This document shows, piece after piece, positions 12,301 to 25,000 of a stretch of DNA of 64,000 nucleotides (its first letter is position 1; each line of letters starts with the position of its first letter). The notes below the pieces were generated by a model. It worked only from the letters and a program-made list of their open reading frames with translations. It did not search any database and was not told the origin of the DNA. The position numbers were made by a program, and so were the translations under genes. Source of the DNA: Pyrrhosoma nymphula (taxonomy: Eukaryota > Arthropoda > Insecta > Odonata > Coenagrionidae); contig OY754330.1 in NCBI GenBank assembly GCA_963573305.1, positions 2,046,001 to 2,110,000 on the forward strand, written 5' to 3'.

Positions 12301-15300
12301 GGTGCTTTCTATTTACAATTAGTGGAATAACCACCTATCGGCATCTATGATCGGTGGCTCTCCGCCCCGAGGTGAGTCGAACAAAGGAAAAGCAATATGC
12401 GCATTTATTCTAAGTAATCTGCTACAGCAGGGTTTCTCAAACTTTTCCTGCGATGGAACACTTCGTAAATCCTGAAATTTTAACGGAACACCTTGTGGAC
12501 TTCGCATATATTAAACCATTGCGTTTAGGTAGCAGCATATAAAGCCATTATAGGTTACTCGGAACACCCATTAGCCTTCCGCAGAACATAGTTTGGGAAT
12601 CCCTGTGCTACAGATTTGAAGACGAGACGGACTGCGCATGTGTGAATAGCCGCTTTGAGTTGTTTCATTTCAATGGTCTTGTTCGCCAAGAGTTTTTTTA
12701 ATGCCAATTATAGTTTGAAAACTAAAGAGACGTATTTTTCCAATTTTTTATTTTGGATCTGATTTGTTCATAACAGTCTACTACGGATTTGAAGACGAGA
12801 CGGACTGCGCATGCGTGAATAGCTGCTTTGAGTTGTTTCATTTCAATGGGATCGTTCACCAAGAGATTTTAAATGCTAATTATAGTTTGAAAACTAAAGA
12901 GACACGTTTTTTTCTGATTTGTTCATTAGACTCTACTACGGATTTGAAGATGAGATGGACTGCGCATGCGTGAATAGCAGCTTTGAGTTGTTTCATTTCA
13001 ATGGGCTTGTTCGCCAAGAGTTTTTAAATGCTAATTCTGATAGTTTGAAAAATAAAGAGAGACATATTTTTCTGTTTTTTGATCCGTCGCCTGCTTTTCG
13101 AATTATCGGCGGCGAAAAATCGGGGTTCTTAACCCTTTCACGTAAAAGAACCAACATGAAAAGTTTTGAAGTCACTCGCTGCTCCGTCAAATCACGCTGG
13201 GCACTATGCAGCATTCCCCTTCCCTCGCTTTCCAGCAAGCGAATTAGGTACTGAACCGGATCTCTGATGTTGTCACGAACTTTTTGAGTGTGGGGCAAGT
13301 TTCGCAAATATTTGTTTTTGATTTAAGAGTGAGTGGCTGAATATAGAAGAATTTTGTCTCCACTGAAAATCTATTTTCCAATCCATCTACCGAATTCGTG
13401 AATTAAATTGCAATTTCACATCATATTGAACGACCTTATTGCAATATTTGCGTAGCTGGCTTTTAAGCACCAATCAAGGCCAACTACGACATCAATATAA
13501 TTGTTGATATATTTATTTATTGAGTGGCACCAAGATTGATTTTATTGTTGGAATCTCTAGTTTTTAGCCATTTCCGTCAAATGACTTTATTTTTCAGTGA
13601 CAATTGTTAAGTATCCTAGTTTTATTCCTGGTTTCTGTGCTTGGAAGTGATTTTGACGAGTTATTGAGATGCCGAATGCAAAATTAAGCGCAAGAGACCG
13701 AGCTTTCCAGTATCAAAAAGATGGATTTTAATGTATTGATAAAAGTACGGTCATGTACAAATTCTAGAATTGTCAGGTTGCTTGGGAAAGACTCAATTGG
13801 AAAAATTTAAAATCTTCGAAGAACGTAACTGCAGCAAACTTTCACAAGGATGGAAATTCTCTAAAGTTGCATGTCAATACATGAAATTTATTAAATTTTA
13901 TTTTTAAATTTAGTGCCACTTTTCCAAGTTCCGCCACCGAGGTGATTGTCTTCAGTCATAACATGGCTAGAAGGGAAAGTGTCGCATAATAGCCCAGATC
14001 ATATTGGGTATAGTATAAGTGACCCTTTTCTAAACTTAGAAATAATCGGTATTTTATGTGTATATATATAAATTTGTGGTCACTGTGAAAACACCGAAAT
14101 GTCTTGTTGAAAGTACCGAATTCCTAATTTCAAAGTAGCGCTTTTCTCCCTCTCAAACCACCGAAAAATTCCTATCCCTATGTATTAGATATGGTTAAAA
14201 CATTGTTATTACCTTCCTATTGCTATTGCTTTTCTTATTTAACCATACATTTGCAGTTAAATTCTTAAAACTAAAAAATACTGGAAAATTACAGTAATTT
14301 TTATTATTATTAAAAACAGAAAATTACCTCAATTTACCATGGTAATATACCTCGGATGAAAATTACGATAATTTTCCCATCTGTATGAATGAATGACAAA
14401 CCCCCCACAAAGTGTTCAGATGATGACTCATCCACAGATGACGAGTGGGACTGTTTTAATGAAAGTGACAAACAGCAGCAAATCTAGTGCGATATTCCAT
14501 AGAGGAAAAAATCATTCGCATTGACCCGGATTCAAACACAGATCCCTCAATTTCGTACCGAGTGCTTTAACCAGTTAAGCTACCAAGGCATCCTCCTCCC
14601 CTGTGGATTTTGATTTGATTAAGGTTTTACCACGGCTGGTCCCGCTATCTTCAAAATTTGTAGCAGCAAATCAGATTTAATAATATGTACTACTCTTTTT
14701 ACCAGACAAATCGAAGTGTCTGAGTTTAAAAAAATGAATATCTAACCTTTGGTAAGGCAAATATTTCTTCTTGAAATTTAACACAAATATTCCATCAAGT
14801 GGCCCATTTGAATGACTATTTTCTTTTGCAGGGCTAATAAACAACCTGAAAAGGCATAACTGCTGAGCAAAGCGATGCTTGAAAAGCTATTGTTTTTAAA
14901 AGGAATTTTTTTCTGAATTTGTCCACACTTAAAACGGTGAAAAACACTTAGGGTGTAAGAAGTGCATCGTCCCATCTCAAGGATGGAGAATGACACTCAA
15001 GTCGTCTTCACAGCTAAGAGAGGATAGAGATTCAACCGCGAAATATTCACCATTGCTGGAATTGAAATGAGAAGGAGGAGAAAGAAGCCAGTACTCTCTC
15101 TCTCTCCACAACACAAATCCAGCCCTCTAATGCCATCAAAATCCAATTCCATGAAACCATACGTTTAGACACAAACCTTCGCAAAGAAACATATCCCAAA
15201 TTCGTAGAATAGTTGTCCAAGGCAATGTCCTCGTGTAAACGCAGAGAAACCACTCAGTCATGTACAGGATAGGAGCAATTTTCTGCTTTTTCTAAAAATA

Positions 15301-18300
15301 AAAAAGGACAATTAAGAATAGCTTCACGGTTACTCTGATGGAATGATCAAGTCAAACAAAACCAGCAATCAACACGTTTATCACCATCCCAGGCCCTGGA
15401 TAAAAAACACAAACAAGATGCCAAAATATATAGCACGGCATTCTCCTAAAATGCAAACTACATATGTACTTTCAAAAGATAGAAAATAGCTTCACTTTTG
15501 CCCACAAAACTGAATGCAGGAACAAAGATTCTACTCCGATTCTACACAAGAGGATCCTAAGACCAAAGGGTTTAAGAGGCAGTGGAGGAAAGATTCAGAA
15601 AAAGACTATGTATTCTTATCTACAGATAAAAAAATGCCTCCAGCACAAGCAACACAGCCTGGGAGGCCTGGGGATGGAGAAAATGCAGTAAAAGCAGAGA
15701 GTTCAACCAGTAAGGTGAACTTGATAGAGATTTTGTTTTAGAATAGCAAAGATGATTGATTTGGAGTTATGTTCACATATTTAAGTTTAGTCACAGCACC
15801 TCTGGTCACTAAGAAATATATTGTACTAACAATCATATTCACACACACGCATACATACATATATATTAGGGATGAGTCGATTCCAAATGTCGATTCTCGA
15901 TTCCACCGATTCTCGGGCACGGAATCGGAATCGAGAATCGATCTCCTAAAGTCGATTCCGATTCCAGGAAGATAAATATTTTGAACATAGACTATAAGCT
16001 TGGGGCATAAAGGCCGCCACACACCAAAGCGGCCGCGGTGTCAGCCTTGGCCGCGCGGAGGATACGCCCGGCACGCGGGTGCTGCGACGAACATACCTAA
16101 GCGGCCTCGGAAACATGAAAATGTTGGCAAGATCGACAAACCGACGAACCCTGAAATGGCGCGTGTTCATGAGAAACTCTCAGAGAAAAAAAATTGGAAA
16201 CCACGGGATCGGGAAGCAATGCATGCGTTTTTCCTTCTTTTATTAACCGCTGGTCACGGCAAATCAAATTATTGCGATTATGAATCACCATCGGAGAATT
16301 CATCTGGACCACCAATTTTAACGATCGAAATATATATTTTTTATTTTCGAATGATATTTGAAGTCTGATGATAATAAAAACGTGCAGATGATAATAACGT
16401 TTTTTTTTGCAGGCAGCGCGTAAAATGCGTTAGTGCGTTGCGGGTTGCCTACCACGCAACCGCGCTTTCGGGGGCACAGTAAAAGGTCATCTGCTCGATA
16501 ATTAAGTGCAATATAGTTGGCGCATTTGCGCTTAAATGTCAATTACAGTCATAAGTTTTATCTCATTACCAAAAAAGTGTGCTCGCTCAAACCAAATTTA
16601 AATTATTGACAATTTTAGCGTTTTTCGTCGAAATTTTCGAAACTTTAAGGCAAAGTAGCGAGCAGAAGATATTATCCGATTTGGAAAAAAAATCATATCT
16701 GTAATATCCATCCGGGTACGTAACTTTTGCCGGGTATTACGATTCGCTCCTAGAAAAAAGTGGCAAAACGAGGCACCCTAATTTACAGTGAGGTGCACCA
16801 AAATGTTAAGGAAGAGTTGCATTTGGCCAGATATGTGGCTATTACAACAGATATGTGGACATCTATTGCAAATGAGGACTATATGGCTGTTACAGCACAC
16901 TTCTATTCCGGAGCAAAGTATGCCCTCAGAATGACACACAGGTGCCTGGAAGTAGTGCCTTTTACTGAAGTATCCCATACTGCTGTCAACCTCAAGAGTT
17001 TCTTAATGAAAGTTTTCAGTGACTGGAGCATATCCTCTAAAGTTGTTGCTATCATAAGGGACAATGGAACAGACATAACCGCGGCTCTGAACCGATCACA
17101 GTTTGAAGCGATATCATGTGTAGCGCATACACTGCAACTGGTAATTAAAGATGGCTTGATGAACAACCAAAAAATTATGACTCTACTGAAGAAAACAAAG
17201 AAACTTGTGGGAAGTTTCAAACATTCTGCAAAAAACTCAAAGTTATTAAAAACCTGTCAAATTCAGCTAAGACTGCCACAGCATAGGATGATACAGGATG
17301 AACCAACCCGCTGGAATAGCTCCCTCCACATGCTTCGGAGAGTAATTGAGCAGAAAGAAGCGATAATTTTAGTTTCGAGTAAGAGTGACATCAAACTTTC
17401 TGTGGACATGGTTGCTGATGATTGGATGACAATGCAATTTGCTGTAAGCATTCTTGAGATTTTTGAGCAAGCAACTCTTCAAGTGAGCAAATCATCTTCA
17501 ACTATTTCCGAGATAGGTTTATTGTAAATTACTATTTGTTACCACCACCATTTGTTTGCATCTGTTACCATTGTTTTAGTTGAATTTAGGTTCTTAAGCT
17601 TGAGCTGCAAATTAAATATTATTAATCAGATTTGTTGATTCCTATAGCCTAGTGGCTACTATTTTACAGGGTATCTCAATCCAACTACCATACTTGCATA
17701 TTTATTAGTGGATATTACAATTTTCTTATGCTTTTTTTCAATAGACCTCCTTAAAATAACATTTTTTGCTAAACATTTTGCTTCATGGGTACTGCAGTAT
17801 AAATAGTAAATTTTATAGGCTAAAGGTTACCAGAAAACAAGAGGGTATGGGGCATAAATAATTCTGAATGAGGTTAAGCATTTTATACTATATAATCAAG
17901 AAAAGAGACAGGATGATTTTTAAATAATTTTCCTCAGGTGATTCCACTTATACATACAGTAAAAAATGTTGTGGAGAACTCGAATTGCCAAGGTGCTGGA
18001 CTTCAAGGACTGAAGAATGATTTGATATCATCCCTGAAACGCCGCTACCCTAATGTGGAAGCAAATTTGACCTATGCTTGTGCAACAATATTGTATCCTC
18101 GCTTTAAAGCTACACCTTTTCAAAACCCTGATGCTATTGAAGCCGCAAAGGTGAAAATAATCAAAGAAATGGTGGCCTTGACACAGACGGATTCAACCTC
18201 ACTTAATGAACCAGCAGTTGAAAATGCAACCTCCACCTTAGACTCTCCAGGTGATAAGTCTAGTAAGGGGCTGTGGTCCCATTATAAAGACTACTTTTGC

Positions 18301-19060
18301 AAAAGTTTTGAGCAAGTTGATTGCAGTGCTTCTTCTTACGAAAATGAACTGCTGCAGTACCTAGGAAAAAAAAAACCTTGATCCAAAAGACGGTGAAAAA
18401 GTTTCCCATTACTGGGATAACAGTGTCTTTCTGAGACTTAAAAATATTGTATTCAAGTATCTGTGTGTTCCTCCTAGCACTGCGTTTAGTGAAAGACTAT
18501 TCAGTACAGCAGGGAATATATGCGATGCAAAAAGAAATAGACTCGATCCTGACAGAGTAAAAATGCTTGTTTTCCTTAGCAAAAATATTGAATAGATTGT
18601 CATTTTCATTGAATATTTGTCATTTTAACTCTCACGTGTAACAGGTTTTATATTTGTGTTTTTTTTATAGTGTATATGGGTGAGCATCCTTAAGCGTATT
18701 ACTTTGGTGGTTAAATAAAATACTAATTTAATGCATTATGTAAAACATCAGAACGGGATAAGTAATGCTGGATAGTCATCTAAATTTAATTACATAGTGC
18801 ACGGTACATTATTAAGTTGACAATGTTTGTCTAAAACAGTCACTGTTTATTATTTTATTTAACCTGAGGATATATTGCTATTATACTATTTTGCTATTTT
18901 TAGTAAATATACTTATTGGGCCACTTAATTGTTTTGTGATTTTATTCCATTCAATTCTTAAATTTTAATGACAGCAATGCTACAGATAAATCAATATCCC
19001 ACCTGTTAGAAGGAATCAGAATTGGAATCGGAATCGAAAAAAAGTGGAATCGACTCATCC

Positions 19061-19094
<34 letters not shown>

Positions 19095-22000
19095 GACGGT
19101 AGGTCCCGCTCAGGTTGTTTTATTTCCCTTTTCGTTTTGTTCTTTTCGGTCTTTCCCTGTCTCGAGCTATTGCTCATTCATATTGCGCAGGCACAGTGTT
19201 CGACAAGCGACCACACAATCAACCACGCTAGGATTTCGCATGTCTTTTGTATAATGGTCACGTGAATGGGGGTATAAGAGGGGCACGGCGCTACGCGTCG
19301 GGGGGATATGTTGTTGAAAGGTGCTCGGAGTAAGTTAAAAACTCCACAGTCCGGAGTCAAGGACGACGCAGCACTGGGGGCGAGAGGCAGAGAGGGAAGA
19401 GGCCGGAGTGCAGTGTCGGAGATATTCGTCCTCTTCTTTTCACGCCATCACGTCGATCGTCCAGATAGCCGCAGGCAACCCAAAACCCTGCGAGCTGACG
19501 ACGCGCGGAGCGGTGATTTGACTAGGAGCCACATCTCGACACATAAGTACTCTACAAATCCCTTCTCCTCGGATAGTGAATTATCCACTCTCCCTGTCCC
19601 AACCAGCATAATTCTCCAAAGAAGAAACCTCAACTGGAGCTGATTACCGTTAATAGTGCTTCAGCAACGATTCCGATTGACGTTTCCAAGCTTGTACTAA
19701 AGCAAATATGTATAATTATTCTCCCGTCCTTGTGACTTATCTTTAAGATCAAATAGTGCTGGACTTTTTTTGTAGCACCTGCGGACGTGGAGCCTGTAAA
19801 TAATTTCACTGTAGATAGTCAACTCGACGAGAAAAGGTTGTATTAGGGGCTATTACAGAGCCCATAATTAATTTTGCCATGTATTAGTATTAGTTTTTTT
19901 GGTGGGTTATTGCAGTTTGGGTTTTCTTTTCATCAGTGTGTCATTTATCGTGAAATCATTTCATCCGTCATTAGTTTTAAGAGGGAATTGTTTTTTGTGT
20001 TCATAGTTCTTTTGTCAATAAATGTTTAAACCATTCATGGTCTAAAAGTGGTCGTTTGTCTTTCGCTGTGCTACGCGCTGAAGGTCAAGTTTCCCGCAGT
20101 AGTGTTCTCAATTGTGATCGCGTGCCGTAGAACCCATTTATTTTTCCTTGTATTAGGATCAGTTTGCTGTCCGTCCACGGTGAGCCGGTCGGTGGACTAC
20201 GTGAAGGTATGCGCTATCACAGCTGGTGTCTTACCAGCGCGGCCGGGGATAGTTAAATGTCCAACATCACTGTTGGCGACTCATCTGATGGCACGTATCG
20301 TCACAAAAAATATATATATATATATATTATTCTTCCTATACCTCTCGCTGAAGAAGGTGGCGGCGATCCACCGAAAAATTTACAAAACCCATTGAGTGTC
20401 TTTTTATGTGTTTTTTCCTTTGAGTCACCCTTGTGACGAAGTTTATACATATATATACATAAATAATATTTCGTTCAAACAGGTCCCAAGAAGCACCAAG
20501 GTGCATTGAATGCGCATTAAATGTGCATAAAACCACCTCGTTCCGGAATCTGCATTAGTCTCCCATTAATAATGCGCGTAATATGCGCAGGCTCTTGCTC
20601 TTGCAAAGGCCTGATTATAAACAACGAAGGTATTGTTAAATTTCCATAAATAATTCCTTGATTCTGGATTGCCAGATATTGGCGACAGATCAATTATATT
20701 TTCCTGCCCAACCGAGAAGAAATAGAGGTAGACTAGTTAATGGATTATGTTATCATTTTATTCTGGCGACTGTGCCGTAATTTACTTCAGTAAAAAAATT
20801 TTGTATTGCTTGGGTTTCTTAAGTCGCAAACGCGATGGGAGATGCTCTTTATTGTATCCTGCACATTATTGGTTCCCTGCCATGCCTCGCTAGCTGTGCT
20901 AACTTCATAAGCGCCAATCCACTGGCAGAAATGGACGATGTAAACATGAGTTGTTGGTGATTTAAGAGTCAAGAAAATGTTCTACTTAAATTGTGTTTGG
21001 CGATTATTATGCTTTCGTATTTTGTGACTGCAGTGATTTAGGAGAAATTTGACTTTACGTTGTGGTAATATCATAGTTGTTGTTATCAACGCTAATGTAC
21101 GAAGGATAAAGTACCATTAAATGTCGAAAGCGTGATAAAGACCGATGTAAACATTAGTTGTCGGTTATTTAGGGTCAAGCAAATGTTTTTCTTAAATTGT
21201 GTTCAGTGATTATTATGCTTTGATTCATTGTGAGTGCAGTGATAAACGAGAAATTTGGCTTTAGGTGGTGATAATATCATAGTAGTTGTTCAACGCTGAT
21301 GTACGAAGGATAAAGTACCATTAAATCTCGAAAACGTGATGGCTTTTGTGGCTATTGTTGTGCTCATGAAAGTAAGTGTTTACTCTAAAAGTATTTCATA
21401 AATGCGCAAGATTTGCATGATAAGTGAAGTGAATTTTATTGTGATACCGATCTGTTACAAGTGGGTGAAAATTGCTTTTCAGCTGGCAAGACGAAAGCTC
21501 ACACCTTAACCAATGTTCTTGTTGGTGTTTAAATAATTCTTGTGAATGAGCTATATAAAACGATGAGGGATGAATATTGAGAACTTAGCAAAATTGCATT
21601 GAAGTCTCACCTTTTACTTATAGGTATTTGATGTGTTTCTACTTTGGTTGATAAAAATTGTACCAAATTAATTTTTTAATAAATGTCACCATATTCGAGC
21701 AAAGATAGTTTTATCTTCTTTGGAGCATTTAATCATTCCCTTTAGTTGTAATCCACGGCAGAAGTGTACATATGTAATATATATTTCCATTATGCTCTTC
21801 CTTTTCTAGTTTATGTCTTACTTAGTGAATAATTGTGAGGTGCCCCACAGTTAAAATATACCCCTAGTGCCTTATAAAGGTGCATCGGCAATGCACTGTA
21901 TATGCAGGAAGAATGTGCATTGATAATGCGCATTTAACGCACATTAAAGGCATGGACAAAAATGTGCTCTTAATGTACATTTAAAATGTGCATTAAATGC

Positions 22001-25000
22001 TAACATTAAATGTGCATTTAATGCACATTTAATGTGCATTGGCTCTGCCTGGGGTGGTGAAAGAAAGAGGATAGGAAACACATAAAATGTGACAACACAA
22101 TGGTGATGTGAAGATGGAATGATGGGCGATTCACAGTGAAAAATATTCGACTAGACCGGGAATCGAACCACGGACCTTTCGATGTCGCGCTGAATGCTCA
22201 GACCACCGAGTTTTATGTGTTTCCTATCCTCTTTCACCATCTGTTTGAACGAAATATTTATTATTTACGCCTGTGAGCGGTTTGAGTGAATGAATGAATG
22301 GTTATACATATATATAAGCAACGAATGAAGACAAAAGTAAAAAAAGACTGGAGGATGCTGCTAAACAATATGCTTCCCCACCCCCCGTAATTCCGGTTAG
22401 AATTGGAAAAATGGTGGCCATAAGTTATTCCACTGATCTCAGACTCCTGGAAAGTGGCCTCCCCCCCAAACAACGACCTTAATCCGCCAATGATTAAAGG
22501 TCTTAATTTGGTGTCTTTATGGTCTTACTTAAATCACCAGGTTTAATGTGCACAAGTGCATTTGTACACCATAAAAAGAAACAACTTTGTTGACCCTTAG
22601 TCAGAAGATAACAGTAAATAGTGTTCACCCAAAATTCGCCTGTACCTTGGCACAACCACAGACACTACATTTTATGGATAATACTAAAAACCCAAATTTT
22701 ATACAATCAATTCCACACACATGAAATTCTGATTGATCCACCATTATTAACCAATCTGTTGGACATAGCATAATTTTCTTACCAGGTGTTTGTAGACATT
22801 GGGAGCAACCCTTTTCAGGAGAGCAAAGAGTATATCTCCATCCAGCTGCAATGTTTCCTGAAAAAAATAAACATTTAATAGTCTCAAGTCAAGCAGACAG
22901 AAAGAAACATACATGCTGCATAGTTTGGTAAAATTGTGGAAGCTCACAGTATTTTCTTCAATATTGTTATATGTATTATCAAAAAATGAATAGCACTAAG
23001 GTGGTCCTTATTTTTTTGTAATTGGAATTTCTTTTGGGACACCCCCTAATTTTGTTCCATTTGGATAGGAAACAATTTGTCGTAAATATTATTGCAATCA
23101 GAAGACAGAAAGATGTGCGGCATTGTACTAAAAAATTTTGAAAATTTGTCTTTACCCCGGAGAATTTCATATCTGTTGCTACTCAACTAACACCACAGAG
23201 TTTACCTTTTAATTTACTTTACGCATTTTATAAAAATGCATCCACGGCACTGACCATTTGATATTCACGAAGAGCATCACATTGACCCTCATTATACCGA
23301 CAGATTCTGTCAGCAGTATATGTTTCCATTTTAAAATTCAACCTAACTTTATTGGATCATTTTCAATTTATAATACAATAAGTTAGATGCTCCAAGTAGT
23401 TGCCAAAACTTCATGTTTTCCTCTTCATTATCAAATAATTTGAAATAGACTGCATAGTTATTTGAAGTTACGCTTTCCTTTTGCAGAGTAATGTACAGGC
23501 ACTTCCAATGAAAAGTTACCACTGCAGAGCCGAAATTTCTAAGTCCGGAGTTTTTTGTAAATTTGGCATCGCTGCGTCACGGCTTCCCCCTAGCGGAGCC
23601 TGAGGAAGTTCTAACCGTAAACAAACCCCCTTCCCTCCTCCGCCCTCCTTTTCTTTCTTAGCGGAAGGGACCAAGGGATTACTGGCGGTCGGTCTTTTTC
23701 TCATGCCCTAAAGGTGGGCGTTTCTCCGAGTCGCGCAGCCAGACGTCGGAGGTCCCGAACATACCTCTACGCTCGCCACCACCATCACGTATTGGCATAA
23801 CATCAAAAATCGACGTTCACTTAGAAGAGGAAATCACAAATCATCATTGTTCATCATCACCCCCAATTTGTACGTGTCCCTTGAATAATCGATGAATAAT
23901 TGAATAATTAATACCTTGGTCTATTGGTGTTGTTTCACGTTTGTGCTATTTCAGTGTGAGTTCATTAACATGTTTTATTCTCACATCGATGTGGTCAGAA
24001 GTTTTATAAATATGCGATCTCAATGTTTTAAGACCAGGAATAGTCTCAGAAGAAGAAAATAACGTGCCGAATTGTCGTAATTTCCACGAGTTTACCGTAG
24101 GATTTATGGTATAGACTCGTAATTTGAATAATAACAATACCCATTATATTACTGCTTGTATAATACCAATACACATCTGTTATTGACCACGCAGCCGTTT
24201 CCCTAAAATCTGGTCTAATATCTGCTGCGATAAGAGACGAGGGCCTCCCTGCGAGAATGATGCAAAATGGGGAGCTGCGCGAGATTAAGGACCTAGGTTG
24301 AGAGGAGAAGAGAGAAAAGACCTCAGGCAGGAGACCTTTCTCATGCGACTAGTTTCACCCAAGTCGTCGGCATATATATCTTTAGTTGCAATTCCTCCTA
24401 TTTACGATTCTATTCTTCACCCGCGAAATTCTGCGGTCATAAACTACGGCCACTATGCGCATATTCCTATAATCCATTAAAAGCATTCTTATAAATTTTG
24501 AGCCTCGGAACGTCGGAACTTTTTAGTGATCAGTTTTCTTTTCATTGGAGTAATGGATTTTTGAAATTCGGTTCTAGCTAGGCAGCAGTGAAGAAATATT
24601 GAAGAAGAAATTGTGCCTAGGTGACTTTTCAGGATTTTAAAATATTTTTTGGACTTGTGTTTTTAGTTTTTCAAGCCTTTGGTAGCGCTTTCTGTTCATC
24701 GATCAGCAGTGGTTTTTATTTATTTTGTGGTATATTCTTTTACAATGTGGGCGGAATATTTTTGTATTTTTAGTTTTCGAAAATATCTGTATTATCGACA
24801 CCTCAATGTTGTATTGTTTTTCATATCAATGTCGTAATGTTTTTTGAAATGTTATAATTGGAATCCTTTTTTGGTCTAACATTGTTCTACATCGAAATCG
24901 TATTTTATATGATTCCCTGGTCCTCTCGGCCCTTGTTCACAGGTCACTTCTGGCATTGGTGTTATATAATGGCTTGTTATGAATTATCACGTTTTGAGTT

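Larger units (their letters stand above)
11912..14180. mobile_element. non-autonomous hAT element, 2,269 bp, with perfect 8-bp target duplication
   Basis: The termini TAGGGATAGGAAAATTT and AAAAATTCCTATCCCTA are inverted. The flanks at 11904-11911 and 14181-14188 are both tgtattag, an exact 8-bp duplication as made by hAT transposases. No transposase frame is present. Inside are three tandem copies of a 140-170 bp unit and a second MITE. Confidence 0.88.
11577..14384. mobile_element. probable insertion with AAAATTAC-rich ends
   Basis: The left edge begins ggaaaattaccgtgg and the right edge ends gataattttcc. Both edges carry several AATTACxGTAATTTT palindromes in inverted arrangement. Beyond the right edge the sequence resumes with an acidic DDSSTDDEWDCFNES frame (14418-14465) of the kind expected next in the interrupted hAT. 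No clean target duplication was identified, so the borders are approximate. Confidence 0.4.

Noticed and set aside
15840..15866. CA/TA microsatellite read as a regulatory site
   Set aside because: It is a simple repeat next to the hAT end and holds its target duplication.
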